Of a DNA stretch of 13,987 nt, positions 6,598-13,373 are shown piece by piece. The notes beneath the pieces were generated by a model that worked only from the letters and a program-made list of their open reading frames with translations, did not search any database and was not told where the DNA came from. The translations under genes and the position numbers were made by a program. Source of the stretch: JAKFXL01 sp947085765 (GTDB lineage Bacteria; Pseudomonadota; Gammaproteobacteria; Tenderiales; Tenderiaceae); the NCBI GenBank assembly GCA_947085765.1, contig CAMTXZ010000127.1, positions 1-13,987 of the forward strand, read 5' to 3'. Within the stretch, counting starts at the first letter, position 1, and each line of letters begins with the position of its first letter.

Positions 6598-6668
6598 ACG
6601 TTCGCTTGGACGATAATTCATCACTCTGCATCACCCCTATATTTCCAATATGATAGGAGCATTACTAC

Positions 6669-6702
6669 TTATCCACAATTCAGTGGATAACGCTGTGGAT
6701 AA
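6669..6702. promoter_or_regulatory. Cluster of three DnaA boxes
   Basis: TTATCCACA at 6669-6677 is a perfect match to the high-affinity DnaA box. AGTGGATAA at 6682-6690 is the reverse complement with one mismatch (TTATCCACT), and TGTGGATAA at 6694-6702 is a perfect reverse-complement box. Three boxes in 34 bases is far above chance. They could serve initiation of replication of the element or regulation by DnaA. Confidence 0.7.
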
Positions 6703-6751
6703 CATGAACTCCTTCTGCCGCCCTGGCGGTCTTTCATGGGCATTTATTGAA

Positions 6752-6780
6752 TTGGTGACTAATTGATCACTTTGATCACT
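6752..6780 (+). repeat. Iteron-like tandem repeat TTGATCACT
   Basis: TTGATCACT occurs twice head to tail (6763-6771, 6772-6780), and TTGGTGACT at 6752-6760 is a two-mismatch third copy 11 bases earlier. Each perfect copy contains GATC and the palindrome TGATCA. Such repeats beside DnaA boxes recall plasmid origins; they could also be operator sites for the downstream operon. Confidence 0.5.
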
Positions 6781-6879
6781 GTCGTGAAATCAAGAATTTT
6801 AGCGAGGTGCCGATCACCTGATGAGACATGCGCAGTAAACCAATGATGAGGCGGGGGTTTCGTCATAGGGTCAGTCGTC

Positions 6880-7743
6880 ATGAAGCGATTTTCGTTTGCT
6901 TATTTTATTGCTTTACGCGTTATATCACTGTCACTTTCAACAACTTTGGCGCACGCAGAGCTGGCGCTGAATTTTTCGCCCTCTCCTCAGTCAGCCAACA
7001 TCCTCATCTCCTGCATGCCGGGGGTATCGTATAGCGCCGATTCGTGTGTGCGCGGCAGCAATTTATCAGATCCCGATACCACGCCTTTCTATATGGAAAT
7101 GTCCGTCGATAGCAGCGGCTATTACTATTATCACGTGTTGTTGGGCGACCCCGGCAGTAGTTTCGCACAGGAATACTATATCGGCATCTCGGGGGGCAAT
7201 TGGTATGATTCAAGGTTTCCTACCAATCAGAGCATAGGCATACGCAATGGGGGGGCCGACTCCACCCCATATCCATCATCCACATTTTATGACCCGCTCG
7301 GACCCGATTATAATAAATCAGGCAATGCCACTGCCAGACCCGACAAGACACTGTTTAAACAAACCATCAAAGGGACCGACTTTGATCAAACGGCGGTCAA
7401 GGCACTTTATCAAAATCAACCCGTCATTACGCAGCAGATCAACGCCTCAGATCTGATAGCCGATTTCAGTATCGACATGAGCGCCAACACCTATTTTGTG
7501 CTGGGTTCACCTGGCGTCATCAATAATACGTTGCTCGTGATTGATCCGCAGACCGGGCAGGCGGTGAGTAATTTCAACAGTGCCACCGACAGTCAAACGG
7601 GCTGGGTGACCGGTGGGCTATATACCTACACGTTTGGCACCGGCCCTGGCGGCAGTAATGGCACCTATACCTACTCATCAGGTGTGTTTGATACCCAAGC
7701 AATTGATTGGAAGGCGTTTTCAGCGCCGTCCAATGTGCCATAA
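6880..7743 (+). CDS. Exported protein of unknown function
   Basis: Encodes 287 residues. The first 26 form a typical Sec signal peptide: positive MKR, a hydrophobic core (FAYFIALRVISLSLS) and a signal-peptidase site AHA before Glu27. The mature protein is rich in Gly, Ser, Thr, Asn and Tyr (for example GYYYYHVLLG, GGLYTYTFGTGPGG), suggesting a beta-sheet structure, and has just two Cys, at about 45 and 56, which could form a disulfide. No anchor, lipobox or sorting signal is seen, so it should be periplasmic or secreted. I do not recognise a family. The HDOD gene starts 3 bases after its stop, and the chemoreceptor gene follows, so it may deliver or bind a signal sensed by that operon (inference). 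Confidence 0.75.
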   Translation: MKRFSFAYFIALRVISLSLSTTLAHAELALNFSPSPQSANILISCMPGVSYSADSCVRGSNLSDPDTTPFYMEMSVDSSGYYYYHVLLGDPGSSFAQEYYIGISGGNWYDSRFPTNQSIGIRNGGADSTPYPSSTFYDPLGPDYNKSGNATARPDKTLFKQTIKGTDFDQTAVKALYQNQPVITQQINASDLIADFSIDMSANTYFVLGSPGVINNTLLVIDPQTGQAVSNFNSATDSQTGWVTGGLYTYTFGTGPGGSNGTYTYSSGVFDTQAIDWKAFSAPSNVP

Positions 7744-7746
7744 CCG

Positions 7747-8565
7747 ATGACGATGCAGCGCGGGCCATCGGAAATCACACCTCACACGGCGATTGAGCTG
7801 ATTGAGGCGTTGCCGTCGTTTCATCTGTTTGCCAATATTATTAGCGCATTCGCTCGCATGGGCGCGGCGGCCCACAGTCGTGAAATGTGCGACGCCATTC
7901 AGCTAGACCCTGCAATCACCGCGCGTTTCATCGGCGTGGCCAACTCCGCCTATTACGCCGCTCATGACCGTGTGTGCAGTGTCGAGCAGGCGGTGTTGAG
8001 GCTGGGGCAGTGCAGAGTGCAGTCCCTCCTCATTACCATCATTCTCAAGCAGCGATTCAACCCCCGCCTATGTGCCCCGTTTGATGCGCGACGTTATTGG
8101 CTGGATGCCATGCTGGTAGCGCACTGTTCCGTGCATGTGGCGGGTGCCCTGCATCGCGACGACCAACCCCAACACTGTTTTACCGCAGGACTGCTGCACT
8201 CCCTCGGCTTATTATTGCTGGTCGTGCAGGCCCCCGCTGAGATGAGTCTGATCCTGTCAGCGAATGAAAAGACAGCGGCGATTCGACAGCGGTGGGGCGT
8301 GGATCAGTATGCCCTCGGGGCACGCCTGTTGAGCCACTGGGGTGTGCCTGACGACCTGGTGATCCCGATTGCGCAGCTCAGTGGCGCCCCAGACCACCCG
8401 GATGCCCGGACCCTATTTCTGACCAAAGCGCTGGTGGACCATTGGTACCACGGGGAGCGACTGCATGGCCAGGCGACGGGGCTGGCGCTCAACACCGAGC
8501 TAAAAGCGTGGTGCGATGAGACCTTCCGTGAACTGCTCGATACCGTGTCGTTGCTGGTGGGGTGA
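7747..8565 (+). CDS. HDOD-domain signalling protein
   Basis: Encodes 272 residues, the length of a stand-alone HDOD protein. The domain fills residues about 20-215: LPSFHLFANIISAF, the stretch LDPAITARFIGVANSAYY, then VEQAVLRLGQCRVQSLLI and FTAGLLHSLGLLLLV. HDOD proteins resemble HD phosphohydrolases but usually lack the metal-binding His-Asp; here the place where HD would be reads HS (GLLHSLG), in keeping with a non-catalytic role. They act in signal transduction, often with chemotaxis or cyclic-di-GMP proteins. The gene starts 3 bases after the exported-protein stop with no clear ribosome site, so translation is probably coupled, and it is followed by a chemoreceptor gene. Confidence 0.87.
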   Translation: MTMQRGPSEITPHTAIELIEALPSFHLFANIISAFARMGAAAHSREMCDAIQLDPAITARFIGVANSAYYAAHDRVCSVEQAVLRLGQCRVQSLLITIILKQRFNPRLCAPFDARRYWLDAMLVAHCSVHVAGALHRDDQPQHCFTAGLLHSLGLLLLVVQAPAEMSLILSANEKTAAIRQRWGVDQYALGARLLSHWGVPDDLVIPIAQLSGAPDHPDARTLFLTKALVDHWYHGERLHGQATGLALNTELKAWCDETFRELLDTVSLLVG

Positions 8566-8629
8566 CTGACGAGCAATGACGTTAATGATTAAAACGATAT
8601 AACAACATAACCACAAGAGGTAGAACGAA

Positions 8630-10297
8630 ATGAAGATCAGTCATAAAGTGTTTTTACTCCAGTCCATCAGCATTGTCATGATGATTGGTGTTGTTGCTTT
8701 TGGTCTGAGCAAACTGACACTGATCGGCACTGAGATTGGTGAAATTGCCCAGGAGGATATCCCGTTGGTCGAATCGTTGACCGCGATTACAATCAGCCAG
8801 TTGGAGCAGGGGATTGCCATGGAGAAGGCATTGCGTGCCGGGGGCGTGCCCGACCACAGTGGTTCGGCAATGGTGACCGAGATGCGCAGCCGGTTTGAGC
8901 ATATGAATGGCCGTATCATCGAGGCACTGGCCAAGGGTAAGTCGCTGGCCGAACATGGATCAAAAAGTGCCACGAAGGATGAGTCCAGGCAAAAAATGGA
9001 GCGTGTACTGAACCAACTTACTAGCATCGATCATGAGCATCAGCGTTATGAACAGATGGTACAAGAGGCTTTTGATTTGATAGAAGCCGGTCGAGCCGCC
9101 GACGCTGAAGAGATCTCGTTTAAGGCGGAGCAAGCCGCAACACAACTGAACAAGGCACTGGAGGCGTTGCAATCAGAGATGGAGACGTTTACCCGACAGG
9201 CTGTTGTGACCGTTGATAAACACGAACATGAGGCTATCAACGGCATGATTGGGATCACCATCATCAGCCTAGTGCTGGGTGTCGCGATCGGCGTTTGGAT
9301 CAGCGCCGGCATCAAGCGATCACTTACCCACACCAATGAGATCATTCGCCGTATTGCCGCCAATAGCGACCTGAGCCTGCGACTGGTCGAAGGTAAGGAC
9401 GAGTTGGGCGAGATGGGGGCCAACTTTAATCAGATGATGGGCCAGATGGGGCATACGATCAACGATGTTGCCTCGGCGGCTATCCAGCTCGCGGCCGCCT
9501 CCGAAGAGCTGTCAGCGGTGACCGATCAGACAAAACGGGGCATGAATCAACAGCGTATCGAGACCGAACAGGTGGCCACTGCCATGAATGAGATGACGGC
9601 ATCGATGCACGAAGTGGCTCATAACGCCTCACGCGTCGCGGATGCTGTCACGCATGCGACTCACGAAACGCACTCAGGTACTCAGATCGTTGGAAAGAGC
9701 ATGCAGGCGATGACGGACTTGTCAGCAGAGGTACGCCGTGCCGCCGATGTCATTGAAGAATTAGCGAATGACAGTAAAAACATCGGTACGGTACTGGACG
9801 TGATTAAAGCCATTGCCGAACAGACCAACCTGCTGGCACTCAATGCCGCCATCGAGGCTGCCCGTGCGGGTGACCAGGGGCGTGGGTTTGCCGTCGTCGC
9901 CGATGAGGTGCGCACATTGGCCCAGCGGACTCAAACATCCACCGCCCAGATTCAGAGCACCATTGAGACGCTGCAAACCCGCGCCATGCAGGCTGTCTCG
10001 GTGATGATGGTGGGCATGAAAATGGCGTCGTCAGGGGTGGCGCAAGTGGAAACAGCGGGCACAGCACTCAGCGCCATCTCCACGGCCGTCACCTCCATCA
10101 ATGATATGACATTCCAGATTGCCACTGCCGCCGAAGAGCAAAGCGCCGTTTCAGCAGAGATCAATCGGAGTATTGTTTTAATTAATACAGGGGCATCCGA
10201 GATCAGCACAGGCGCTGATCATACGGCCATCGCCAGTCGGGACATTGCGCATCTGGCGACTGAATTACAAACCCTGGTCTCACAATTTAAAATGTAA
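8630..10297 (+). CDS. Methyl-accepting chemotaxis protein
   Basis: Encodes 555 residues with the full chemoreceptor layout: transmembrane helix 1 (about 7-27), a periplasmic four-helix-bundle-like sensor (about 30-200), transmembrane helix 2 (about 205-227), HAMP linker (about 227-280) and the long cytoplasmic coiled coil. The signalling tip is typical: IAEQTNLLALNAAIEAARAG (about 395-414), then GFAVVADEVRTLAQRT. This is where CheA and CheW dock. There is no C-terminal pentapeptide for CheR/CheB docking. A ribosome site AGAGGT lies 9 bases before the ATG. The gene follows the HDOD gene by 64 bases and probably belongs to the same unit. Its stop codon touches the left end of dispersed repeat copy 3. 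The ligand is unknown; no other chemotaxis genes are in the window, so it would plug into the host's pathway. Confidence 0.95.
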   Translation: MKISHKVFLLQSISIVMMIGVVAFGLSKLTLIGTEIGEIAQEDIPLVESLTAITISQLEQGIAMEKALRAGGVPDHSGSAMVTEMRSRFEHMNGRIIEALAKGKSLAEHGSKSATKDESRQKMERVLNQLTSIDHEHQRYEQMVQEAFDLIEAGRAADAEEISFKAEQAATQLNKALEALQSEMETFTRQAVVTVDKHEHEAINGMIGITIISLVLGVAIGVWISAGIKRSLTHTNEIIRRIAANSDLSLRLVEGKDELGEMGANFNQMMGQMGHTINDVASAAIQLAAASEELSAVTDQTKRGMNQQRIETEQVATAMNEMTASMHEVAHNASRVADAVTHATHETHSGTQIVGKSMQAMTDLSAEVRRAADVIEELANDSKNIGTVLDVIKAIAEQTNLLALNAAIEAARAGDQGRGFAVVADEVRTLAQRTQTSTAQIQSTIETLQTRAMQAVSVMMVGMKMASSGVAQVETAGTALSAISTAVTSINDMTFQIATAAEEQSAVSAEINRSIVLINTGASEISTGADHTAIASRDIAHLATELQTLVSQFKM

Positions 10298-10416
10298 AGC
10301 GGGTTTGGCAGGTGGTGAAGGGGATTATTTTTCGGTGGATGATTGAGCTGGACAAAGGTAGCTACGTTTACGCCATTGGGAAGGGGTTTACCGGCTGCGC
10401 AAGCTACGCCCACATG
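10296..10416 (+). repeat. Dispersed repeat, copy 3
   Basis: Left block AAAGCGGGTTTGGCAGGTGG at 10296-10315 and right block GGGGTTTACCGGCTGCGCAA, then GCTACGCCCACATGA, ending near 10416. It lacks the AGCGCTATAAGGG tail of copies 1 and 2. It begins within the chemoreceptor stop codon and fills the gap between that gene and the convergent SprT-like gene, so it may also serve as their transcription-termination region. I see no separate terminator. Confidence 0.72.
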
Positions 10417-10427
10417 ATGTGTTTATT

Positions 10428-11228
10428 TTATTCTAATTTACGGGGTAAAAAATCAGTGTCGCAGTGATTACAGCGAATCGATAGCCCGAGTTTCCCCCAA
10501 ATATTGTTTCCACATTGACACTGATATTTGGTTTTTGAGTCACGTTTAGCCATGGCTTCTGGCGTGGGGGTTGAGATGATCTCTGATGCCCATGCAGGGG
10601 GCACCAAGTTGACATAGAGGACTTCAAGCGCGGTGCTTTGATAGTGCTGATACGCCTGCTGTTCGATGGTTGGCACACCCGGAGTGGCGGCCGTCGATCC
10701 GGGGAAGGGGGCTGAGGGGCGCTTGGAGACGGGATATCGATCTACCCACGGCAGGAAGAACCCCGTCTGATGGAGGGTCAGACACACCTCGGCAAAACGT
10801 CCCCCTTCAATCGGGTAATCGCCCATCTTTTCGCCCGTGCGATTACCGCCAGGTCGTCCAGTGTCGGAGGCCATGAGACCAATGTTTTCCATGATGCGGG
10901 CAAATTCAGCATTGTGGTACCGCCCACGTCCAGGGGTGCCATGATCATGCTGATACAGGTGGCACATCTCATGGGCCATCGTCTGCAAGACCTCGATCAA
11001 TGGAAAGTGGGCAAAGTAGGCGGGATTAAGGGCAATCTCATGCACTTTTTGATTGGCACGGCTGTGAAACCAGCGCTCACGACTGAAGTACCCCATCGTA
11101 TTTTTCTCCCGTTGTAACGTGATCACCACGTCGGGCAATTTTGATTCAAACAGCTCGACGTTGAATTGGTCATAGACCGTTTGCAGGAGTTGGTAGAGTT
11201 CTTCAGTGGGGCGGGGGGTTAGCTTCAT
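10428..11228 (-). CDS. SprT-like zinc metalloprotease-domain protein
   Basis: Encodes 266 residues. The SprT-like domain covers about 10-120, with the zinc site AHEMCHLYQHDHG (HExxH at 86-90) and a likely third ligand His105 in RYHNAEFARIMENIGL. After a Pro-rich linker (about 165-225) is a C-terminal zinc ribbon with Cys237, Cys239, Cys253 and Cys256. Eukaryotic relatives (Spartan) digest proteins crosslinked to DNA; bacterial SprT proteins are poorly characterised, and genes like this are frequent on ICEs and plasmids. Both zinc sites look complete, so it is probably active. The gene is on its own on the minus strand, convergent with the chemoreceptor gene, and its start lies only 8 bases from a perfect 18-base palindrome. 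Confidence 0.9.
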   Translation of the reverse strand: MKLTPRPTEELYQLLQTVYDQFNVELFESKLPDVVITLQREKNTMGYFSRERWFHSRANQKVHEIALNPAYFAHFPLIEVLQTMAHEMCHLYQHDHGTPGRGRYHNAEFARIMENIGLMASDTGRPGGNRTGEKMGDYPIEGGRFAEVCLTLHQTGFFLPWVDRYPVSKRPSAPFPGSTAATPGVPTIEQQAYQHYQSTALEVLYVNLVPPAWASEIISTPTPEAMAKRDSKTKYQCQCGNNIWGKLGLSIRCNHCDTDFLPRKLE

Positions 11229-11236
11229 GCTGATGA

Positions 11237-11254
11237 TTGTATCGTACGATACAA
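11237..11254. promoter_or_regulatory. Perfect 18-base palindrome upstream of the SprT-like gene
   Basis: TTGTATCGTACGATACAA reads the same on both strands. It lies 8 bases upstream of the SprT-like start, where it would overlap the promoter, and on the minus strand contains TACAAT, a possible -10 box very close to the start codon. It is most likely the binding site of a dimeric repressor. Confidence 0.65.
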
Positions 11255-11317
11255 AATTGAAAAAGAGAAAAACACAGTCCTACGCCAGGTGAGAAGGGCG
11301 ATTGGCGAACAGAGAGT

Positions 11318-11440
11318 GATCGCATTATTTATAGTGACGCTGAAAACCATGCTCGTGCCGAGAAGGCGGGTCTATGGAGCGACGCCAAATCGGTCGCACC
11401 GTGGGACTGGCGCAAGGCCAAGCGGAATCGAACAAGGTGA
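11318..11440 (+). pseudogene. Remnant (C-terminal end) of a staphylococcal-nuclease-like gene
   Basis: One plus-strand frame, ending in TGA at 11438-11440, reads YSDAENHARAEKAGLW, then SDAKSVAPWDWRKAKR. This closely follows the end of thermonuclease (SNase) family proteins, where a helix rich in Ala, Glu and Arg leads to GLW and then a PPW-WR pattern before a basic tail. The catalytic barrel that should precede it is absent: the frame meets a stop near 11258 and has no start codon. The stretch is therefore a leftover of a secreted or periplasmic nuclease gene after a deletion. Recognised from the pattern only. Confidence 0.55.
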
Positions 11441-11454
11441 ACTGCATAAAAAAC

Positions 11455-11483
11455 TTGCAACGTGTACAAAGTACACCTATACT
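11455..11483 (+). promoter_or_regulatory. Rightward promoter with an operator in the spacer
   Basis: TTGCAA (11455-11460) and TATACT (11478-11483) are good -35 and -10 boxes at the ideal 17-base spacing. The spacer contains the perfect inverted repeat GTGTAC-AAA-GTACAC (11462-11476). A protein bound there would shut the promoter. It faces the HTH gene that starts at 11564, which may encode that protein. Confidence 0.68.
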
Positions 11484-11519
11484 CTGAGCTAGATGACGCC
11501 TCTTTTTTTGTCCTGAAAA

Positions 11520-11531
11520 GTGTACAATGTA
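11520..11531 (+). promoter_or_regulatory. Second operator-like site
   Basis: GTGTACAATGTA matches GTGTACAAAGTA at 11462-11473 in 11 of 12 bases, 58 bases further downstream and 33 bases before the HTH start. It is probably a second binding site for the same regulator, placed in the leader of the transcript. Confidence 0.5.
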
Positions 11532-11563
11532 TTTACTGAGGATCATTAAGGGCAAGTGTAGTA

Positions 11564-11761
11564 ATGACATGCAACGAAGAGCTAAAACAGCTGATGGCGG
11601 AGAAGGGGTTAAGCCAGGAAGAGATAAGTAAGTACACCGGATATGCTTTAGATACGGTCAAAGCCTGGTGTGCAACTCCTGACACGGATAGATACAGAGA
11701 AATGAAACCTCGGGCCATGAGAGCGCTGAAATTGGAATTGAAAGAACTAAAGATTGTGTAG
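11564..11761 (+). CDS. Small helix-turn-helix regulator
   Basis: Encodes 65 residues. Residues about 4-35 (EELKQLMAEKGLSQEEISKY, then TGYALDTVKAWC) form a helix-turn-helix of the XRE/Cro kind, with the recognition helix at about 26-34; the rest is a basic helix (MKPRAMRALKLELKELKIV). It is at the small end of the family, enough for a dimeric DNA-binding protein with no sensing domain. It follows a promoter with two near-identical operator sites, suggesting autoregulation. It stands at the head of a run of small co-directional genes, though an 83-base gap separates it from the next. Confidence 0.72.
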   Translation: MTCNEELKQLMAEKGLSQEEISKYTGYALDTVKAWCATPDTDRYREMKPRAMRALKLELKELKIV

Positions 11762-11844
11762 TAAACATTTAAGATTATGCGGGCGGATCCGGTGCTATCA
11801 CACCGAACCCACCCTAACCACCGCACTCTAAGAAGGAGGATGCC

Positions 11845-12135
11845 ATGGCTGAGGGCCATATTAAGGATACGGATCACAAGGCGCAAGAGTTAGCCGCTCA
11901 ACTCGACGCCACGCAACAGGTGCTTAACGTTGCGGAACATCTGCCTATGTTTACAGAGCAGTTAATTGAAGACGTGAGAGCAGGGTGTGCGACTAAACAG
12001 ATAGAACAACAATTGGTCTGTCTGCACCACACACTTTTGAGCGTATCGAGGAAAGTAGGGGAGACCCGGCTCGTGCGGGCGTCCAGCATTCTTTGTCCGC
12101 AGAATAACGATTCAAAACAGAGTCCGTTGTTATGA
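11845..12135 (+). CDS. Unknown small protein, helical
   Basis: Encodes 96 residues. The ATG at 11845 has the strong ribosome site AAGGAGG five bases upstream, one of the best in the window. The protein is predicted helical from its composition (HKAQELAAQLDATQQVLNVA, then TEQLIEDVRAG and TKQIEQQLVCLHHTLLSVSR) with two Cys in the middle and one near the end; no membrane segment or signal. I recognise no family. The stop overlaps the start of the next gene by 4 bases (ATGA), so the two are coupled. Upstream, at 11790-11805, CGGTG and CACCG could form a small hairpin in the leader. Confidence 0.6.
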   Translation: MAEGHIKDTDHKAQELAAQLDATQQVLNVAEHLPMFTEQLIEDVRAGCATKQIEQQLVCLHHTLLSVSRKVGETRLVRASSILCPQNNDSKQSPLL

Positions 12136-12455
12136 ACAATAAATCCTATGCACAATTAACGGAAGCCCAACGCATCGAGGCCGACCAACATCATCACCTG
12201 TTAGGTAAGTCTGTGGATGAGCCGTTGTTTTGGTTTGCAGGTGAGCGGGTTATGTCTGTCAACAGTATTGCCCATCGTGGCGGTCTTGAGGGGGACTGGG
12301 GGGATTTCTGCTATGAATGCCATGTGGCCACACCGAAAGGACAGCAGCACGAAGGCTGTACTGGCCGCTATGTCTACCCGATCAAATCCAAGGAACAGAT
12401 CGACGAACTATTGGCATTGAAAACACTTCGTGAACAATGGAACGCTGCTGGGTGA
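12132..12455 (+). CDS. Unknown small protein with possible metal-binding Cys/His
   Basis: Encodes 107 residues; its start overlaps the previous stop. It has a polar N-terminus with a run of His (ADQHHHLLG), a middle block GGLEGDWGDFCYECHVATPK with a CxxC pair (CYEC, about residues 59-62) followed by His, another Cys at about 75 (HEGCTG), and a C-terminal helix EQIDELLALKTLREQWNAAG. The Cys and His spacing could hold a zinc ion, but no known zinc-finger pattern is complete. No signal or membrane segment. Function not recognised. Confidence 0.6.
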   Translation: MNNKSYAQLTEAQRIEADQHHHLLGKSVDEPLFWFAGERVMSVNSIAHRGGLEGDWGDFCYECHVATPKGQQHEGCTGRYVYPIKSKEQIDELLALKTLREQWNAAG

Positions 12456-12462
12456 GGTTGTC

Positions 12463-12528
12463 CACATATCCACATGACAGAAGTGGCCCCCAAAAAAGGG
12501 CCAACGAATGAGATTGTGGGTATGTGGT
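12463..12528. repeat. Nested inverted repeats in the gap between two small genes
   Basis: CCACATATCCAC at 12463-12474 pairs with GTGGGTATGTGG at 12517-12528 with one mismatch, and between them GGCCC (12486-12490) pairs with GGGCC (12499-12503) around an A-rich loop. Together they could fold into a long hairpin in RNA or act as paired protein sites. There is no T-run after it on the plus strand, so it is not a standard terminator. Confidence 0.5.
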
Positions 12529-12574
12529 CAAGCCGGGTGATGGGCACTGATCAACACTAAATAAGGACATGACA

Positions 12575-12898
12575 ATGGAAGAGGCGACACCCTACGGTGA
12601 TGTAAAACCCGGCACCAGTTTTTCGTTTTCACTCAAGGGCATCCTGGATGTGGGAGCAGTGAAATTCTACCACCCTGAAACCACAGTTGAGGTAGTCGTG
12701 TCAGGAGAGGTGTCGTCAGGCGGGTGTAGTGACGCCGCCATTGCTCGGGCCTTCGGCGTGAAAAACATTGTCATGGCACTCGACCATGATGAAGTGCTTT
12801 CATGCTTCTCACCGGAGGATCTGATAGACCACATTACCAACAATCATGATATTGATGTTGACTATGTAATCGCTCAACTACAAGCGTCATTGGTGTAG
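12575..12898 (+). CDS. Unknown small acidic protein
   Basis: Encodes 107 residues. Of two close ATGs, the one at 12575 is favoured because AAGGA lies 7 bases upstream; the ATG at 12569 would leave only one base. The protein starts with a likely beta region (FSFSLKGILDVGAVKFYHPE, TTVEVVVSGEV), has a Cys-containing GGCSDAAIARAFG turn and ends in an acidic helical part (LDHDEVLSCFSPEDLIDHIT, YVIAQLQASLV). No signal, membrane segment or known motif. The next gene begins 2 bases after its stop. Confidence 0.58.
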   Translation: MEEATPYGDVKPGTSFSFSLKGILDVGAVKFYHPETTVEVVVSGEVSSGGCSDAAIARAFGVKNIVMALDHDEVLSCFSPEDLIDHITNNHDIDVDYVIAQLQASLV

Positions 12899-12900
12899 TC

Positions 12901-13173
12901 ATGGTCAAAAAAACGGCAATTCAGCTAGAGATACCCGGCATTGGCCAGCAACTGGCAACGCTGGATGATTGGAAAGCGGAAAATCTTATTTTTACCCATA
13001 ACAGCGGTTTCAGTGACAATGGTTTAGCCTGGAGCGCATGGGGTGAAATTGAAAGCCCTCATGATTTTGGCCATGAATATTCATTTGACTCTATGGGATA
13101 CGGCAGCACAGAAAAAGACGCTATCGTACAATATTGCGCAAAAGTAAAAATCAACCCACCATTTTGGTGGTGA
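12901..13173 (+). CDS. Unknown small protein
   Basis: Encodes 90 residues, starting 2 bases after the previous stop and so probably translated by the same ribosomes. It contains GLAWSAWGEIESPHDFGHEY and SFDSMGYGSTEKDAIVQYCA, rich in Trp, Tyr, Phe and Gly, and ends PPFWW. The pattern of an aromatic beta sheet with one helix (EKDAIVQYCAKV) recalls small phage- or plasmid-encoded accessory proteins in general, but I recognise no family and cannot assign a role. Confidence 0.58.
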   Translation: MVKKTAIQLEIPGIGQQLATLDDWKAENLIFTHNSGFSDNGLAWSAWGEIESPHDFGHEYSFDSMGYGSTEKDAIVQYCAKVKINPPFWW

Positions 13174-13174
13174 T

Positions 13175-13294
13175 ATGGAGGCAATGAGGAGTAGTTTTAG
13201 AAAAGAGCGACGGGCAATGAAAAAATACTTTCAGCCCCACTATACAAACGAAAGCCCGGACGGGTGGGAAATGCTGGCAGACGCTCTTTTCTAA
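13175..13294 (+). CDS. Small basic peptide, 39 residues
   Basis: A short frame begins one base after the previous stop. It encodes a basic N-terminal half (SSFRKERRAMKKYFQPHY) and an acidic end (ESPDGWEMLADALF). An ATG at 13184 with GGAGG just before it is an alternative start. Its position in a tightly packed series supports it being real, but it is short and unrecognised. Confidence 0.42.
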   Translation: MEAMRSSFRKERRAMKKYFQPHYTNESPDGWEMLADALF

Positions 13295-13373
13295 AGCTAT
13301 TTAACATTGCGATTAGTGACTCAAATGGATCTCAACTAAGCCAACATTGGAAACTGATGGGAAAAGATATTTT

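Larger units (their letters stand above)
6506..6879. other. Intergenic stretch with an origin-like cluster
   Basis: Apart from the doubtful short frame at its left end, I see no gene. The stretch holds three DnaA-box-like sequences (6669-6702), three short iterated repeats (6752-6780), small inverted repeats (CCGCC/GGCGG at 6718-6729; AGGTG/CACCT near 6804-6820) and presumably the promoter of the exported-protein operon, for which no strong match is visible. Confidence 0.6.
11229..11563. other. Divergent regulatory region with a nuclease-gene remnant
   Basis: Between the leftward SprT-like gene and the rightward HTH gene there is no intact gene. It holds the 18-base palindrome at 11237-11254, a remnant of a staphylococcal-nuclease-like gene (11318-11440), a rightward promoter with an operator in its spacer (11455-11483) and a second operator-like site (11520-11531). 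Confidence 0.6.

Noticed and set aside
10219..10413. 64-residue minus-strand frame
   Set aside because: It combines repeat copy 3 with the antisense of the chemoreceptor end.
2134..10416. Repeats as integron attC sites
   Set aside because: The ends lack the GTTRRRY/RYYYAAC core sites and no integrase gene is present, so a cassette array is not supported.
10770..11117. 115-residue plus-strand frame opposite the SprT-like gene
   Set aside because: It is antisense to an intact gene with clear zinc motifs and has no features of its own.
11280..11302. Possible fourth copy of the dispersed repeat (CTACGCC followed by TGAGAAGGG)
   Set aside because: Only a short, gapped match to part of the right block, with no left block nearby.
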